Shown here: piece after piece, positions 25,200 to 33,954 of the stretch
Position numbering within the stretch: the stretch's first letter is position 1
Layout of the letters: the number at the start of each line of letters is the position of its first letter
DNA from: an uncultured Lachnospiraceae bacterium
GTDB taxonomy: Bacteria; Bacillota; Clostridia; Lachnospirales; Lachnospiraceae
Length of the DNA stretch: 64,000 nt
Assembly: GCA_902779355.1 (NCBI GenBank)
Contig: CACZBF010000001.1
Location: 186,001-250,000 of the forward strand
Direction: 5' to 3'
Translations under genes and position numbers: made by a program
Notes under the pieces: generated by a model
Seen by the model: only the letters and a program-made list of their open reading frames with translations
What the model was told of the DNA's origin: nothing
The model's database searches: none

Positions 25200-26218
25200 A
25201 ATGTCACTCCTTTTTCTCCGTCCTCAATGTGTCCGACGATGTACGGCGTGTCGCCTGCCGCTCGGATCGCTTCGCATGCGCGGTCCTTGTCCTTTTCGTC
25301 TACAGCCACGATCATACCAAGGCCCATGTTGTAGGTGTTGTACATGACCTTCTCTTCCACGTTGCCTTTTTCCGCCATCATCGTAAAGATCGGCGGGATG
25401 GGATAACTTCCCTTTTCTACCACCGCGTGCTTTCCGTCCGGCAGCATCCGCGGGATGTTCTCATAGAAGCCGCCGCCCGTGATGTGGCTGCAGGCAAGGA
25501 GTCTCACACCCGCCTCCTTCACAGCGCGCAGCGCTTTCACATAGATCCTTGTCGGGGTCAGAAGTTCATCGCCGAGCGACTTCCCGAGCGTCTCGTTGTA
25601 AGAGTTCAGCGTTGCCTCGTTCATCGTGAAAATCTTGCGGACCAGAGAAAAGCCATTGGAATGGACGCCCGAAGACGCCAGTCCGATCAGGACGTTCCCT
25701 GCTTTCACATCCGCGCCCGTGATGATGTCCTTTTCATCCACAATGCCGACCGCAAAGCCTGCCACATCGTATTCCTCTTCCGGCATCAGGCCCGGATGCT
25801 CCGCAGTCTCGCCGCCAACCAGGGCAGCACCCGCCATCTTGCAGCCTTCCGCGACACCGCTCACGATGGATGCGATCTTCTCCGGATAGTTTTTGCCGCA
25901 AGCAATGTAATCCAGGAAAAACAGAGGCTCTGCACCGGCGCAGGCGATATCGTTCACACACATCGCCACGCAGTCGATCCCGATCGTGTTGTGCCGGTTC
26001 AGAATGAACGCCAGCTTGATCTTGGTCCCGACGCCGTCCGTCCCGGAGATCAGGGTCGGCTTTTCCATGTTACGAAACCGTTCCATGGAGAAAGCGCCGG
26101 AGAATCCACCGATCCCTCCAAGCACTTCCGGCCGCATCGTGCCCTGCACATATTGTTTCATCAGTTCCACCGAGCGGTAGCCCGCCTCGATGTCCACACC
26201 GGCATTCTTATAATCCAT
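25193..26218 (-). CDS. purM: Phosphoribosylformylglycinamidine cyclo-ligase (AIR synthetase)
   Basis: 341 residues. DYKNAGVDIEAGYRSVELMK at the N terminus, the TDGVGTKIKLA phosphate loop, the DCVAMCVND segment and the HITGGGFYENIPR motif identify PurM. It closes the imidazole ring to give AIR with ATP. It overlaps purE by 11 bases and purN by seven. Confidence 0.96.
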   Translation of the reverse strand: MDYKNAGVDIEAGYRSVELMKQYVQGTMRPEVLGGIGGFSGAFSMERFRNMEKPTLISGTDGVGTKIKLAFILNRHNTIGIDCVAMCVNDIACAGAEPLFFLDYIACGKNYPEKIASIVSGVAEGCKMAGAALVGGETAEHPGLMPEEEYDVAGFAVGIVDEKDIITGADVKAGNVLIGLASSGVHSNGFSLVRKIFTMNEATLNSYNETLGKSLGDELLTPTRIYVKALRAVKEAGVRLLACSHITGGGFYENIPRMLPDGKHAVVEKGSYPIPPIFTMMAEKGNVEEKVMYNTYNMGLGMIVAVDEKDKDRACEAIRAAGDTPYIVGHIEDGEKGVTLC

Positions 26219-26714
26219 ATGCTTTCCACCCCATTTCCTGCAATTTGTTGTCTTTTGCCTGTACCTGCTCTTTCTTCTGCTGTGCGTACTCCTTCAGTTT
26301 CGCAAGCAAAGCCGGATCACTCGTCGCGAGGATCTTGGCCGCGAGCAGTCCCGCATTCATCCCGCCGTTGATCGCCACCGTCGCCACGGGAATCCCTGGC
26401 GGCATCTGCAGGATCGAATACAACGCATCCTCACCCGCGAGGCTTCCGCTCTGCAGAGGCACGCCGATGATCGGCAGCGGAAACAGTGCCGCGCACATTC
26501 CCGGAAGGTGCGCCGCCATACCGGCGCCTGCGATGATCACCTGCAATCCTCTTTCCTCTGCACCTTTTGCATATTCGAAAAATTCCTCCGGTTCACGGTG
26601 CGCGGATAAGATCCTCATCTCAAAGTCGATCCCGAGTTCCTCCAGCACACCGGCTGCTTTTCCCATCACGGGCAGGTCTGAATCACTCCCCATGATAATT
26701 GCTACTTTTGGCAT
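26208..26714 (-). CDS. purE: 5-(Carboxyamino)imidazole ribonucleotide mutase
   Basis: 168 residues. GSDSDLPVM at residues 9-17, the SAHREPEEF loop and GAGMAAHLPGM are the class I PurE signature, pointing to an N5-CAIR mutase that would need PurK (not in this window). Its ATG overlaps the stop of the upstream aminopeptidase gene as TAATG, so translation is probably coupled. Confidence 0.95.
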   Translation of the reverse strand: MPKVAIIMGSDSDLPVMGKAAGVLEELGIDFEMRILSAHREPEEFFEYAKGAEERGLQVIIAGAGMAAHLPGMCAALFPLPIIGVPLQSGSLAGEDALYSILQMPPGIPVATVAINGGMNAGLLAAKILATSDPALLAKLKEYAQQKKEQVQAKDNKLQEMGWKAYGL

Positions 26715-28801
26715 TAGCCCCTCCTTTCCAACGGCTCATTCAGAGCCTCCGTCCCCGGCACGACAAAACGGCCGTCTCTGATCAGTGTCTCCTCGCTCCC
26801 GTCAGCGCGGATGACAGTGATCTCCGCCAGTTCGTCGTACGGGATCGTAATATCCGTATGACAATTCCGATACGCTTTTTCCAGATCTGTTTTGCGCAGG
26901 ATCGAAACCTCGTTGTCCCGCGCGATGATCGCTTTCCCGTCAGGGTTATAAGTGACGAGATCCTCTTCATGGGAATAGCAGGTATCGCCTACCGCGAAAT
27001 GCGGCCCTGTCTTTTCCACGATCAGGATGGGGAGCTTCGCTTCAATTGCATAATCCCGCGCCATCCGGTATGCGGTCGTATTGGTCCCGATCGCAAATTC
27101 TCCCATCGGCAATGTCTCATGCCGTGCGAGGATGTTTTCATAAATATAGTTACGGTTGTCTTCCTCTTTTGTGAAGTTGCCGCAGGTGTAATCCGAGATC
27201 TCGCCGTCCGTAAACGTGATGGCCAGATCCTCGAACGGAAAACCGCTCAGATAAACCCGGCTGACGTGCAACAGTCCGTTCGTCCCTTTCAGCTGCGGGG
27301 TGGTGAACACCTCTCCCACGGGGATATTCACATCCGCCACGCAGTTTTCAAACAGCGTCTCTTTCGCGGGATCCGATAACTTCTGCAGTGCAACGGTCAG
27401 GTCTGTCCGATTCTTGCCCTTCCCTTTAACGCGGACCTTCACACCGGTATCGAGTACGTCGATCAGCTTTTGCTGCATGGACTGATAGAGCGCATAGTCC
27501 AGGGTATTGACCGCAACGGTCTCTTTGAAGATCTCCGGAAACTGCGGTCCGATAGACGGCAAGGGATACGCAATGATCGTAAAAGACCGCTCCTCACCGG
27601 GGATAAATTCGTTGGTGATACGTCCGGCTTCGTTCCGGTAATGGACGTTTAACGTATTCTGTTTTTCCGTAAAGCGCGATGCCGTCTCCTTGATCTGCGG
27701 CGTGAAATCCGCTTCGCCGAAAAACTCCATCACGGCAGGACCCGCCATCTCTTTCGCTTCTTTCTTGTACGTCGTAAAGGCCGCTGTCATCGTTTCAAGC
27801 CGCCGCTCTACATAGGCCCGATCCAGATAAAACGTCTGGTCGTTCCTGTGGTCAAAGGCATACTGTCGGTTTAGCGAAGTCCCGCAGCACCCGCGCGGCG
27901 GCTTCCCGAGCCCCTGGAAAGAGTTGACCGCTTCACCATAGACCACGGGCGTCAGACCCATCGCTTCAAACTGCGTAAAGGCTTCCTTTACCATCCGTTC
28001 AAACCCGATCGGATATTCCACGTTGAGGTATTTCTTGATCGAAAGATCCTTCCCCGTCATTTCAAACCCGATCCGAAAGCCTTCGGTCCAGGTACGCGCC
28101 ATGGAAACAATCTCCTCCTCGGAAAGCGTCTGCAGGAAAGAGGCGATCTGCTCCTCATTCTCTCCGATGTAGAGGCCGTAACGATAAAGATAGGTAAGAT
28201 CGGAACCGTCCGCCTCCCGCACGATCTCCGTAAAGAAATCCAGCGACGGATCTACTTTGCTGCGAATATCCTCCTCAGCATAGACTTCGCTGTAATCATG
28301 AAAATGCGCGCGGATGATCTCTTGGAGCGTCTCCGCAGAAACCGCCTCCTTCGTCTCCCATGCATCCGTAAACACCCCGTAGATCTCGAGGTACAATTCT
28401 GCCATGATCGTGATCTCACACATCCTCCCCGCAAACGAGAGCGGGATCAGCCCGTAGAGTTCGCTTGCAAGAAAGCAAAGAATCCCGGCTACATCTGCCG
28501 GCAGTTCCTTTGCAGCAAAATCCGGATTGGCGTAACACCTGTCATACGCCTCCTGCAGATCGTGATAGAGCGCAGCATTCCATTCCCGGCAGGCTGCAAG
28601 ATCGCGCTTGGAGAGCGCATCCGCTTCCCACTGGGAAAGCGTCTCTTGCACGAGTCCGATCACAGAAGCCGTTTTTTGAAAATAAACTCCCTCCGGCGTC
28701 GCCGGCACTTCGTCCGGAATCTCGGTGATCCGCTCCATGCAGAGCGTATAGCGTTCACGTACTTCTTCATTTTGTGTAGTTCTGATCTCTCGATAACTCA
28801 T
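26714..28801 (-). CDS. M29-type aminopeptidase with a long extra N-terminal domain
   Basis: About 695 residues. The C-terminal half (from about residue 340) matches the M29 aminopeptidase family (AmpS/aminopeptidase T): VGEVFTTPQLKGTNGLLHV, MGEFAIGTNT, VEKTGPHFAVGDTCYS and a terminal ARDNE give the glutamate, histidine and aspartate ligands of a two-metal site. The N-terminal 330 residues are helical and unlike the usual 400-residue M29 enzyme; I cannot name them. It probably removes N-terminal residues from peptides in the cytoplasm. The start at 28801 overlaps the stop of the preceding gene as ATGA and is preferred to 28846. Position ahead of purE looks like operon convenience, not function. 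Confidence 0.82.
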   Translation of the reverse strand: MSYREIRTTQNEEVRERYTLCMERITEIPDEVPATPEGVYFQKTASVIGLVQETLSQWEADALSKRDLAACREWNAALYHDLQEAYDRCYANPDFAAKELPADVAGILCFLASELYGLIPLSFAGRMCEITIMAELYLEIYGVFTDAWETKEAVSAETLQEIIRAHFHDYSEVYAEEDIRSKVDPSLDFFTEIVREADGSDLTYLYRYGLYIGENEEQIASFLQTLSEEEIVSMARTWTEGFRIGFEMTGKDLSIKKYLNVEYPIGFERMVKEAFTQFEAMGLTPVVYGEAVNSFQGLGKPPRGCCGTSLNRQYAFDHRNDQTFYLDRAYVERRLETMTAAFTTYKKEAKEMAGPAVMEFFGEADFTPQIKETASRFTEKQNTLNVHYRNEAGRITNEFIPGEERSFTIIAYPLPSIGPQFPEIFKETVAVNTLDYALYQSMQQKLIDVLDTGVKVRVKGKGKNRTDLTVALQKLSDPAKETLFENCVADVNIPVGEVFTTPQLKGTNGLLHVSRVYLSGFPFEDLAITFTDGEISDYTCGNFTKEEDNRNYIYENILARHETLPMGEFAIGTNTTAYRMARDYAIEAKLPILIVEKTGPHFAVGDTCYSHEEDLVTYNPDGKAIIARDNEVSILRKTDLEKAYRNCHTDITIPYDELAEITVIRADGSEETLIRDGRFVVPGTEALNEPLERRG

Positions 28802-29118
28802 ACGTGTGAAAGCCCCCAAGCATATAATCCGATCCATGCGGCGCACGTCAACAGCGACAGCACAAAGCTGACCCGCGGCAGCGCAGGAAAACTGTTTTCT
28901 TCACGGAGTGATATGATCGATACGACAAGCCCGGCCAACGAAAGCAACAGCAAAAAAATCCCCGCCGAACCGATATAGGCACTGCTTGTCCCTGCCTGAT
29001 TGGCAGAGATCCCCACACAAAGACAAAGCCCGACAAGACTTCCGCCGGACAAAAGCAGCGCGATCGCCGCACGCCTCGACCATGTCTTTTCGGTAAATTG
29101 GATTCTTCTCTTCGCCAT
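28798..29118 (-). CDS. Small three-helix membrane protein, DUF6142-like
   Basis: 106 residues. A basic N terminus (MAKRRIQFTEKTWSRR) precedes three hydrophobic segments at about 17-37, 45-68 and 81-103. The layout and the YIGSAGIFLLLLSLAGLVVSI core resemble small membrane proteins of Lachnospiraceae grouped, as far as I recall, as DUF6142. Function unknown. It is coupled to the aminopeptidase gene by a four-base overlap. Confidence 0.7.
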   Translation of the reverse strand: MAKRRIQFTEKTWSRRAAIALLLSGGSLVGLCLCVGISANQAGTSSAYIGSAGIFLLLLSLAGLVVSIISLREENSFPALPRVSFVLSLLTCAAWIGLYAWGLSHV

Positions 29119-29126
29119 GCGTCCTC

Positions 29127-29636
29127 CTACCGGCCGCCCAAGTCCCCTTGCGATCCGCAGTCCTCTTTCTTCTTCGCTTTCGCCTTCTGCACCTGTTCCA
29201 CCACCAGCGTAAAAAGCAGATACAAGAGAAACCCGATTGCACCGCCCAAGGTATTCAGGATCACATCATCGATGTCAAAACTCCCCACCCGGGTGATGAG
29301 CTGTAGCAGCTCCACGCAGAAACTGAAGCAGGCCGTCAGTAAAACCGTCAAGAACGCCCTTCGGCATTTCTCCCACAAAAGCGGAAGGAAAAATCCGAAC
29401 GGCAGAAATGCCAGTATATTTCCTTCGATGTTAATAAACCGCACAAAAGTACCGCCGGCCTTCGACAACCCAAGGTACCGCCGGATCTCTTCGAACGGGA
29501 TGATATTGTAATGGTATTCCTCATAGACCTCAGAGCGTCCTGCAAATACCGAAAAAAACAAAAGATAAAAGAGCACCGCGAGATACACGAGAAAGAGTAT
29601 CCGCGCTGCAATCATTTTTTTATTGACAGTTTTCAC
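29127..29636 (-). CDS. VanZ-like family membrane protein
   Basis: 169 residues with an N-terminal helix, the NIIPFEEI segment and the core NILAFLPFGFFLPLLW...VELLQLITRVGSFDIDDVILNTLGGAIGF, which is the VanZ pattern. In enterococci VanZ gives low-level teicoplanin resistance; most homologues have no known role. It ends in a charged K/E-rich tail. Its ATG overlaps the pyrE stop by four bases. Confidence 0.88.
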   Translation of the reverse strand: MKTVNKKMIAARILFLVYLAVLFYLLFFSVFAGRSEVYEEYHYNIIPFEEIRRYLGLSKAGGTFVRFINIEGNILAFLPFGFFLPLLWEKCRRAFLTVLLTACFSFCVELLQLITRVGSFDIDDVILNTLGGAIGFLLYLLFTLVVEQVQKAKAKKKEDCGSQGDLGGR

Positions 29637-30313
29637 GATTGTATTCCGTATTCCCGATAATAATCATCCAGCGCTGCGCTGATCGTATCGTCGATCACGA
29701 TCCGTCCGCAGCACGCGCGGTTCGTCAGGTGCTCCCTGACCTCATCCATCGTCACGATGGCGCTCGCCGGGAAACCATAGGTCTCCTCGATCTCTTCCAA
29801 TGCGGAACGTTTGCCGGAAAGCCCGACTTCCTGGCGGTTTAAGGACACCATCAGTCCGCAGACCTTCACATCGGCCTGGGCTTTTAAGATTGGAAACGTT
29901 TCCTCTATCGACTTGCCGGAGGTGGTCACATCTTCGATGATCACCACACGGTCTCCATCTTTCAGTTTGCTGCCGAGCAGGATTCCGGCGTCGCCGTGGT
30001 CCTTCTCTTCTTTGCGGTTGCTGCAGTAGCGGATCTCTTTTCCAAATAGATGCGCATAAGCGATCACGGTCGCCACCGCAAGCGGGATCCCCTTATAGGC
30101 GGGTCCGAACAGCACGTCAAAGTCATCGCCGAAACGAGCATGGATCGCCGTCGCATAGTATTCGCCGAGCTTCCCGATCTGGGAACCCGTCACATAAGCA
30201 CCTGCATTCATAAAAAACGGGGACTTCCGTCCGCTCTTTAAGGTGAACTCGCCGAATTTGAGCACGTCGGACTGCACCATAAATTCTATAAATTCCTGCT
30301 TGTACTGTTCCAT
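29633..30313 (-). CDS. pyrE: Orotate phosphoribosyltransferase
   Basis: 226 residues. FTLKSGRKSPFFMNAG near residue 20, FGPAYKGIPLA, and the PRPP loop VVIIEDVTTSGKSI identify PyrE. It converts orotate and PRPP to orotidine-5'-phosphate. ATG 30313 follows AGGAG by seven bases; the longer form from 30346 would start inside the leader. It has its own extended -10 promoter, so expression need not depend on pyrK. Confidence 0.95.
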   Translation of the reverse strand: MEQYKQEFIEFMVQSDVLKFGEFTLKSGRKSPFFMNAGAYVTGSQIGKLGEYYATAIHARFGDDFDVLFGPAYKGIPLAVATVIAYAHLFGKEIRYCSNRKEEKDHGDAGILLGSKLKDGDRVVIIEDVTTSGKSIEETFPILKAQADVKVCGLMVSLNRQEVGLSGKRSALEEIEETYGFPASAIVTMDEVREHLTNRACCGRIVIDDTISAALDDYYREYGIQS

Positions 30314-30386
30314 TTCAAGTCTCCTGCCTGTTTGTCTGTTGTGCAACTGAAAACGCGTTTCGCATCATGATCCACAACACCTGTAC

Positions 30387-30395
30387 AGTATACCA
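30387..30395 (-). promoter_or_regulatory. Extended -10 promoter before pyrE
   Basis: On the minus strand TGGTATACT (30395-30387), a TGn extended -10 with a near-consensus hexamer. It lies just after the pyrK stop; transcription would begin about 65 bases before the pyrE start. A palindromic AAACGCGTTT sits in the leader. Confidence 0.6.
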
Positions 30396-30404
30396 TTTTT
30401 GCCC

Positions 30405-31181
30405 TCAGAACTCAATGTCCTCCGCAGAAAAGACGGGGCCGTCTTTGCAGACCCGGGCGTTCTTCACATGAGAGTGCGCATCCTCTTTGACGGTCTTGAC
30501 GACGCACCCGAGACACGCGCCCAAAGCGCACGCCATTTTTTCTTCCAGAGAAAGGAAACAGGGGATCCCCTTTTCCCGGGAAAACTGCTGCAACGCCCGC
30601 AGCATCGGCAGCGGCCCGCAGGCACATATCAGATCGGCCTCTCCCTGCGTTTCCCGGAAAGCATCCAGCACGTTTCCTTTTGTCCCGACACTTCCGTCCT
30701 CGGTAGCGATCATAACTTCCCCGAAACGTGTAAATTCTTCCGAAAGAAACGTCTCCCGATCCCGGTATCCGAGCACCGCCGTCACCTGCGCACCTGCGGC
30801 GGCATATGCTTCTCCGGCAAACCGCATCGGCGGGATCCCGATGCCGCCGCCGAAAAGGACGACCTTCTGTCCCGCATGATCTGCTGCCTCCGGAAAGCCG
30901 TTTCCCAGTGGTCCAACGATCCGGATCGAGTCCCCTTCCTTTTTTCCCGAGAACTCTCTTGTCCCTAAGCCCGCCACGCGATAGACCAAACGAAGGGTCT
31001 TATCATTTGCATCACAGATACTGATGGGCCGCGGCAAAAGGCGGGACTTATCCTCCGGATAAAGGGATACAAACTGACCGGGTCTCGCGCCGGATGCAAT
31101 GTCCGGTACCTTGATCTTCAGTTCAAAGATCTGGGCACTGATCTCCTGGTTGTATAGAATCTCTCCAACTGTTTCCGTCAT
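30405..31181 (-). CDS. pyrK: Dihydroorotate dehydrogenase B, electron-transfer subunit
   Basis: 258 residues of the ferredoxin-NADP reductase fold. RPISICDAND binds FAD, LFGGGIGIPPM binds NAD, and the C-terminal CALGACLGCVVKT plus a later cysteine (ARVCKDG) hold the [2Fe-2S] cluster. It passes electrons from PyrD to NAD+. PyrD and PyrK are usually adjacent; here the GT2/GH3 fusion gene separates them. Confidence 0.95.
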   Translation of the reverse strand: MTETVGEILYNQEISAQIFELKIKVPDIASGARPGQFVSLYPEDKSRLLPRPISICDANDKTLRLVYRVAGLGTREFSGKKEGDSIRIVGPLGNGFPEAADHAGQKVVLFGGGIGIPPMRFAGEAYAAAGAQVTAVLGYRDRETFLSEEFTRFGEVMIATEDGSVGTKGNVLDAFRETQGEADLICACGPLPMLRALQQFSREKGIPCFLSLEEKMACALGACLGCVVKTVKEDAHSHVKNARVCKDGPVFSAEDIEF

Positions 31182-31185
31182 TTTT

Positions 31186-33756
31186 CTACTCCATCACAAA
31201 CCGTGTAAAGAACTTCCGCTTCACCGGATTGTCGATATGACGCACCGGCTTCAACTGATCCGGCGCAAGGTGGCTGCGCATCATACAGACCTCCCGATAG
31301 GCAGCCTGTGTCTCCGCCTCGAGATAAAAGAGAATGCATTCCTCCAGCCCGGCGGCACGTTCCTTCTGATAGAAGCTGCTGTATCGGCACAGCAATTCAT
31401 CAAGCTCCTTTGCAAGAGCTTTCCTGTCAAAAGCAGAAAGCGTCTCCTTCCCATAACCCGCCTGCTCCAGGTACAGTTCGAAATGTCTGTCATCCTCGGA
31501 AAAGGTATAACAGTAATCTCCCGCGGGCAGGCGGTGGGTTTTGACTACCTTCCCGACCGCCGCCCCGATCGCATCCGGCATGATCGCTCCTGCTCCGTCC
31601 GGCGTACGGATCACATCACTTTTCCGGAACGCGATCTCAAAGTACAGCCTGTCGCCCTTCCGATCCGTCACCCGGATCACGTCTCCCGTCTGATAGCGAT
31701 AAAATCCTACCGTATTGGTCACCAGCAGTTCATACTTTCCGCCGATCACAACGGTCCGGATCGTCTGGATCTCTCCCGCCGTCCCATCCGGCCTGACCTC
31801 CCGGAACTCAAAGAAGTTCCGGTCATTTCGGATCCGGTATTTGGTGCTGTCTTCTTCATAGTCCGCAAAGATCCCCTCCGAGGTCGCATAAAACCCTTCG
31901 TGAAATCTGACGTCTCCGATATACCGGCGAAGCTGCTCTTTATAGATCCGAAACGCCCCGGATCCCGCTGCGATGACCAGCGACAGATGTGGCCAGATCT
32001 TCGGGAGGATCGGTGTCTCAAAACCATCCGCAAAGATCCTCTCCAGTTCATCCGCGCGTTCCGGGTATGGTTCCCCTTCCAGGGTCTTCCCTTCCCGTAT
32101 ATCATCTACCAGCGACCGGGATTGCCGTTCCATGTATTGAAACAGATCCAGAAGATACCACGGAAACGGCGCCACGATCCGGCTCACGTTCCGGTCCAGA
32201 AGCGCATACAAAAGCCGCTTGTGATAACTGCTGCTCCCGGTCACGGAAAAAAAACAGTCCTTCGGCGACGTCACCGCACCATGCGGATCATGAAGGCGGA
32301 AAGATTCATAGCGCAGTTCCTGTTCAAGCATCCGGAGAGCCGCACCGGTCACGGAATCCAGGTGGGTTCCGTCCGCATACTTTTCTTCCGGACGAATGCT
32401 CTGGATCAGCAGAAAAACACTGCCTTCGCCGGAAAGCATTTTTCTTAACTCCGCTGCGTTTTCCTCCTGCTGGGAAGCAATGTAAGGGATCAGTTTTCTG
32501 CGGCCGCTGGTACCGGAGCTTAAGGCGTATCCTTTGATCTCCTCTCCGCAGAAAATGTCGGACTCGCCGATCCTTGTCGTCAATTCGATAAAGGGGGCAT
32601 ACCGATCATAGTCCGTCAACGGAACCCGCTCCTGATAGGTCCCGATCGTTTTGATCGTCTCGAAGCCCCATTCTTCTCCGAGTTCCGTCCCCTTATTGTC
32701 CCTTAAGATCCGGCGGAGCTGCCCGGCGCCGTCATCAAACAGATCATATCCCAAAATGATGCGCTCCGTCTCCACCGAGATCCTTTCGATCTCCTCTGCC
32801 GAGAGAAATTTGACGTTGGGCTCCGGCAACGGAATCTGTTCGAAATACGGGAGAAAGCACGCCCGGATCTCTCTGCGCAGAGACTCCTCCCATTCCCCCT
32901 TTTGCAGTTCATCGGCAATCATCTTCATGTGGCCCATGAAAAGATAGCGCATGTCAAATCCCAGTTCCAGACCGCGTGCAAGCTGTTTTGCCAGATCATG
33001 GCAGATCATCAGGAGCCGCTCTTTCGTCATCCCTCCCGACTGCATGGTGGAGCCGTGATGCATATAATAGACATAGCCGATCATCTGGGGAAACATGGCA
33101 ACGGAAGAGGCATGTCCGAGGCATTCCAGATTGAACATCACATCCTCTTCATAACGGATGTCCTCCTGGAAGAAGATCCGGTGCTTTTTCAGAAAATCCG
33201 TCCGGATCACCTGGCAGCACATCATCATATTTGCCATGGTCAAAAGCTTTTTCAGTTCGGGGTCGCCTTTCTTCATACAAAGCAGAGGTTTGGTCTGCCG
33301 AAAGCGCACGCGGTTATCCAGAAACGACGTGACGTTTTCATCTTCCTCTCTTCTTTCGCCGCGGTATTTTCCCAGATCCGCCCCGGTCTCATCCATGCCG
33401 TTGACGATGGTGGAAAGGCACTCCGGCGTCAGCATGTCATCCGAATCCAGAAAGGTGAGATACGTCCCGGTCACATGCTGCAGGGCGTAGTTTCTGGGGC
33501 TGGAAGCCGTATGCTTGTCGTTTCGGAGCTCATAAACGGTGACATAGGAAAGATCTTTTGTCTTTTCATACAAAAAATCCAGATACTCCCTGTCCGAATT
33601 ATGCGCGACAATGATCCACTCTGTCCGGTTTCTTGAAAACAGCTGTTTCTCCATGGAAGAGACGGTATCTTCGAACAGGTCCGGCGGGGTATTATGAAAC
33701 GGCGTGATGACCGTGATTGTCGATCTCTTTCGATCAACTCCACCCATTTTCTGCAT
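31186..33756 (-). CDS. Glycosyltransferase (GT2) fused to a GH3-type acyl-acid amide synthetase
   Basis: 856 residues with two domains. Residues 11-290 are a GT-A glycosyltransferase: ITVITPFHN, the DxD motif in FLDSDDM (D104-D107) and YEED (202-205). Residues about 345-856 match the GH3 family of adenylate-forming acyl amide synthetases: ATP motif 1 SSGTSGRRKLIPY (413-425), motif 2 FYATSEG (622-628) and motif 3 FYRYQTGDVIRV (686-697), with a terminal LKPVRH...FFTRF. GH3 enzymes couple carboxylic acids to amino acids or amines through an acyl-adenylate; best known in plants (auxin-Asp), with bacterial members of mostly unknown role. A plausible but unproven role is making an amide-decorated glycan. 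The ATG follows GGAGGG by eight bases. It sits between pyrD and pyrK. Confidence 0.82.
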   Translation of the reverse strand: MQKMGGVDRKRSTITVITPFHNTPPDLFEDTVSSMEKQLFSRNRTEWIIVAHNSDREYLDFLYEKTKDLSYVTVYELRNDKHTASSPRNYALQHVTGTYLTFLDSDDMLTPECLSTIVNGMDETGADLGKYRGERREEDENVTSFLDNRVRFRQTKPLLCMKKGDPELKKLLTMANMMMCCQVIRTDFLKKHRIFFQEDIRYEEDVMFNLECLGHASSVAMFPQMIGYVYYMHHGSTMQSGGMTKERLLMICHDLAKQLARGLELGFDMRYLFMGHMKMIADELQKGEWEESLRREIRACFLPYFEQIPLPEPNVKFLSAEEIERISVETERIILGYDLFDDGAGQLRRILRDNKGTELGEEWGFETIKTIGTYQERVPLTDYDRYAPFIELTTRIGESDIFCGEEIKGYALSSGTSGRRKLIPYIASQQEENAAELRKMLSGEGSVFLLIQSIRPEEKYADGTHLDSVTGAALRMLEQELRYESFRLHDPHGAVTSPKDCFFSVTGSSSYHKRLLYALLDRNVSRIVAPFPWYLLDLFQYMERQSRSLVDDIREGKTLEGEPYPERADELERIFADGFETPILPKIWPHLSLVIAAGSGAFRIYKEQLRRYIGDVRFHEGFYATSEGIFADYEEDSTKYRIRNDRNFFEFREVRPDGTAGEIQTIRTVVIGGKYELLVTNTVGFYRYQTGDVIRVTDRKGDRLYFEIAFRKSDVIRTPDGAGAIMPDAIGAAVGKVVKTHRLPAGDYCYTFSEDDRHFELYLEQAGYGKETLSAFDRKALAKELDELLCRYSSFYQKERAAGLEECILFYLEAETQAAYREVCMMRSHLAPDQLKPVRHIDNPVKRKFFTRFVME

Positions 33757-33904
33757 TTGACGATCCCTCCGGCATGCCGGGCAGGATCAGTCCTCCATCC
33801 ACACGCAGCGTGACTCCCGTAATATAGGAGGCTTTCATGCCGCAATACAGGCCGCAGTTGAGGTAGACCCGCTCTCCTCTGGAAGTGATCAGTGCTTTTT
33901 TCAT
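33734..33904 (-). pseudogene. Internally deleted short-chain dehydrogenase remnant
   Basis: 56 codons. The C-terminal half reads YITGVTLRVDGGLILPGMPE, the unmistakable C-terminal end of the short-chain dehydrogenase/reductase family. The first residues MKKALIT followed by SRGE resemble the start of an SDR (MKKALITGxSRGIG), and a full AAAGGAG ribosome site precedes the ATG. The catalytic middle (Asn, Ser, Tyr-x3-Lys) is missing. So a gene of about 250 codons seems to have collapsed to its two ends. A small expressed protein cannot be excluded. Its end overlaps the start of the GT2/GH3 gene by 23 bases. Confidence 0.65.
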
Positions 33905-33920
33905 GTCAGTTTCTCCTTTC

Positions 33921-33954
33921 AAAAAAGGGGGGGGGCTATGAGACAGCCCCGATG
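33921..33954 (-). terminator. Hairpin with C9-T6 tract at the pyrD stop
   Basis: On the minus strand GGGGCT-N7-AGCCCC, containing the pyrD TAG stop, is followed by five further C and then TTTTTT. The offset between stem and T-run makes it a weak terminator at best. The nine-base C and six-base T runs are a potential slippage site just before the ribosome site of the SDR remnant. Confidence 0.45.

Noticed and set aside
31099..32448. 449-codon plus-strand frame opposite the GT2/GH3 gene
   Set aside because: Antisense to a gene with all expected motifs; no start signal.
33734..33904. Reading the SDR scrap as a complete small gene
   Set aside because: It holds only terminal SDR segments and lacks the catalytic residues; listed as a remnant, with the reservation that it could still be translated.
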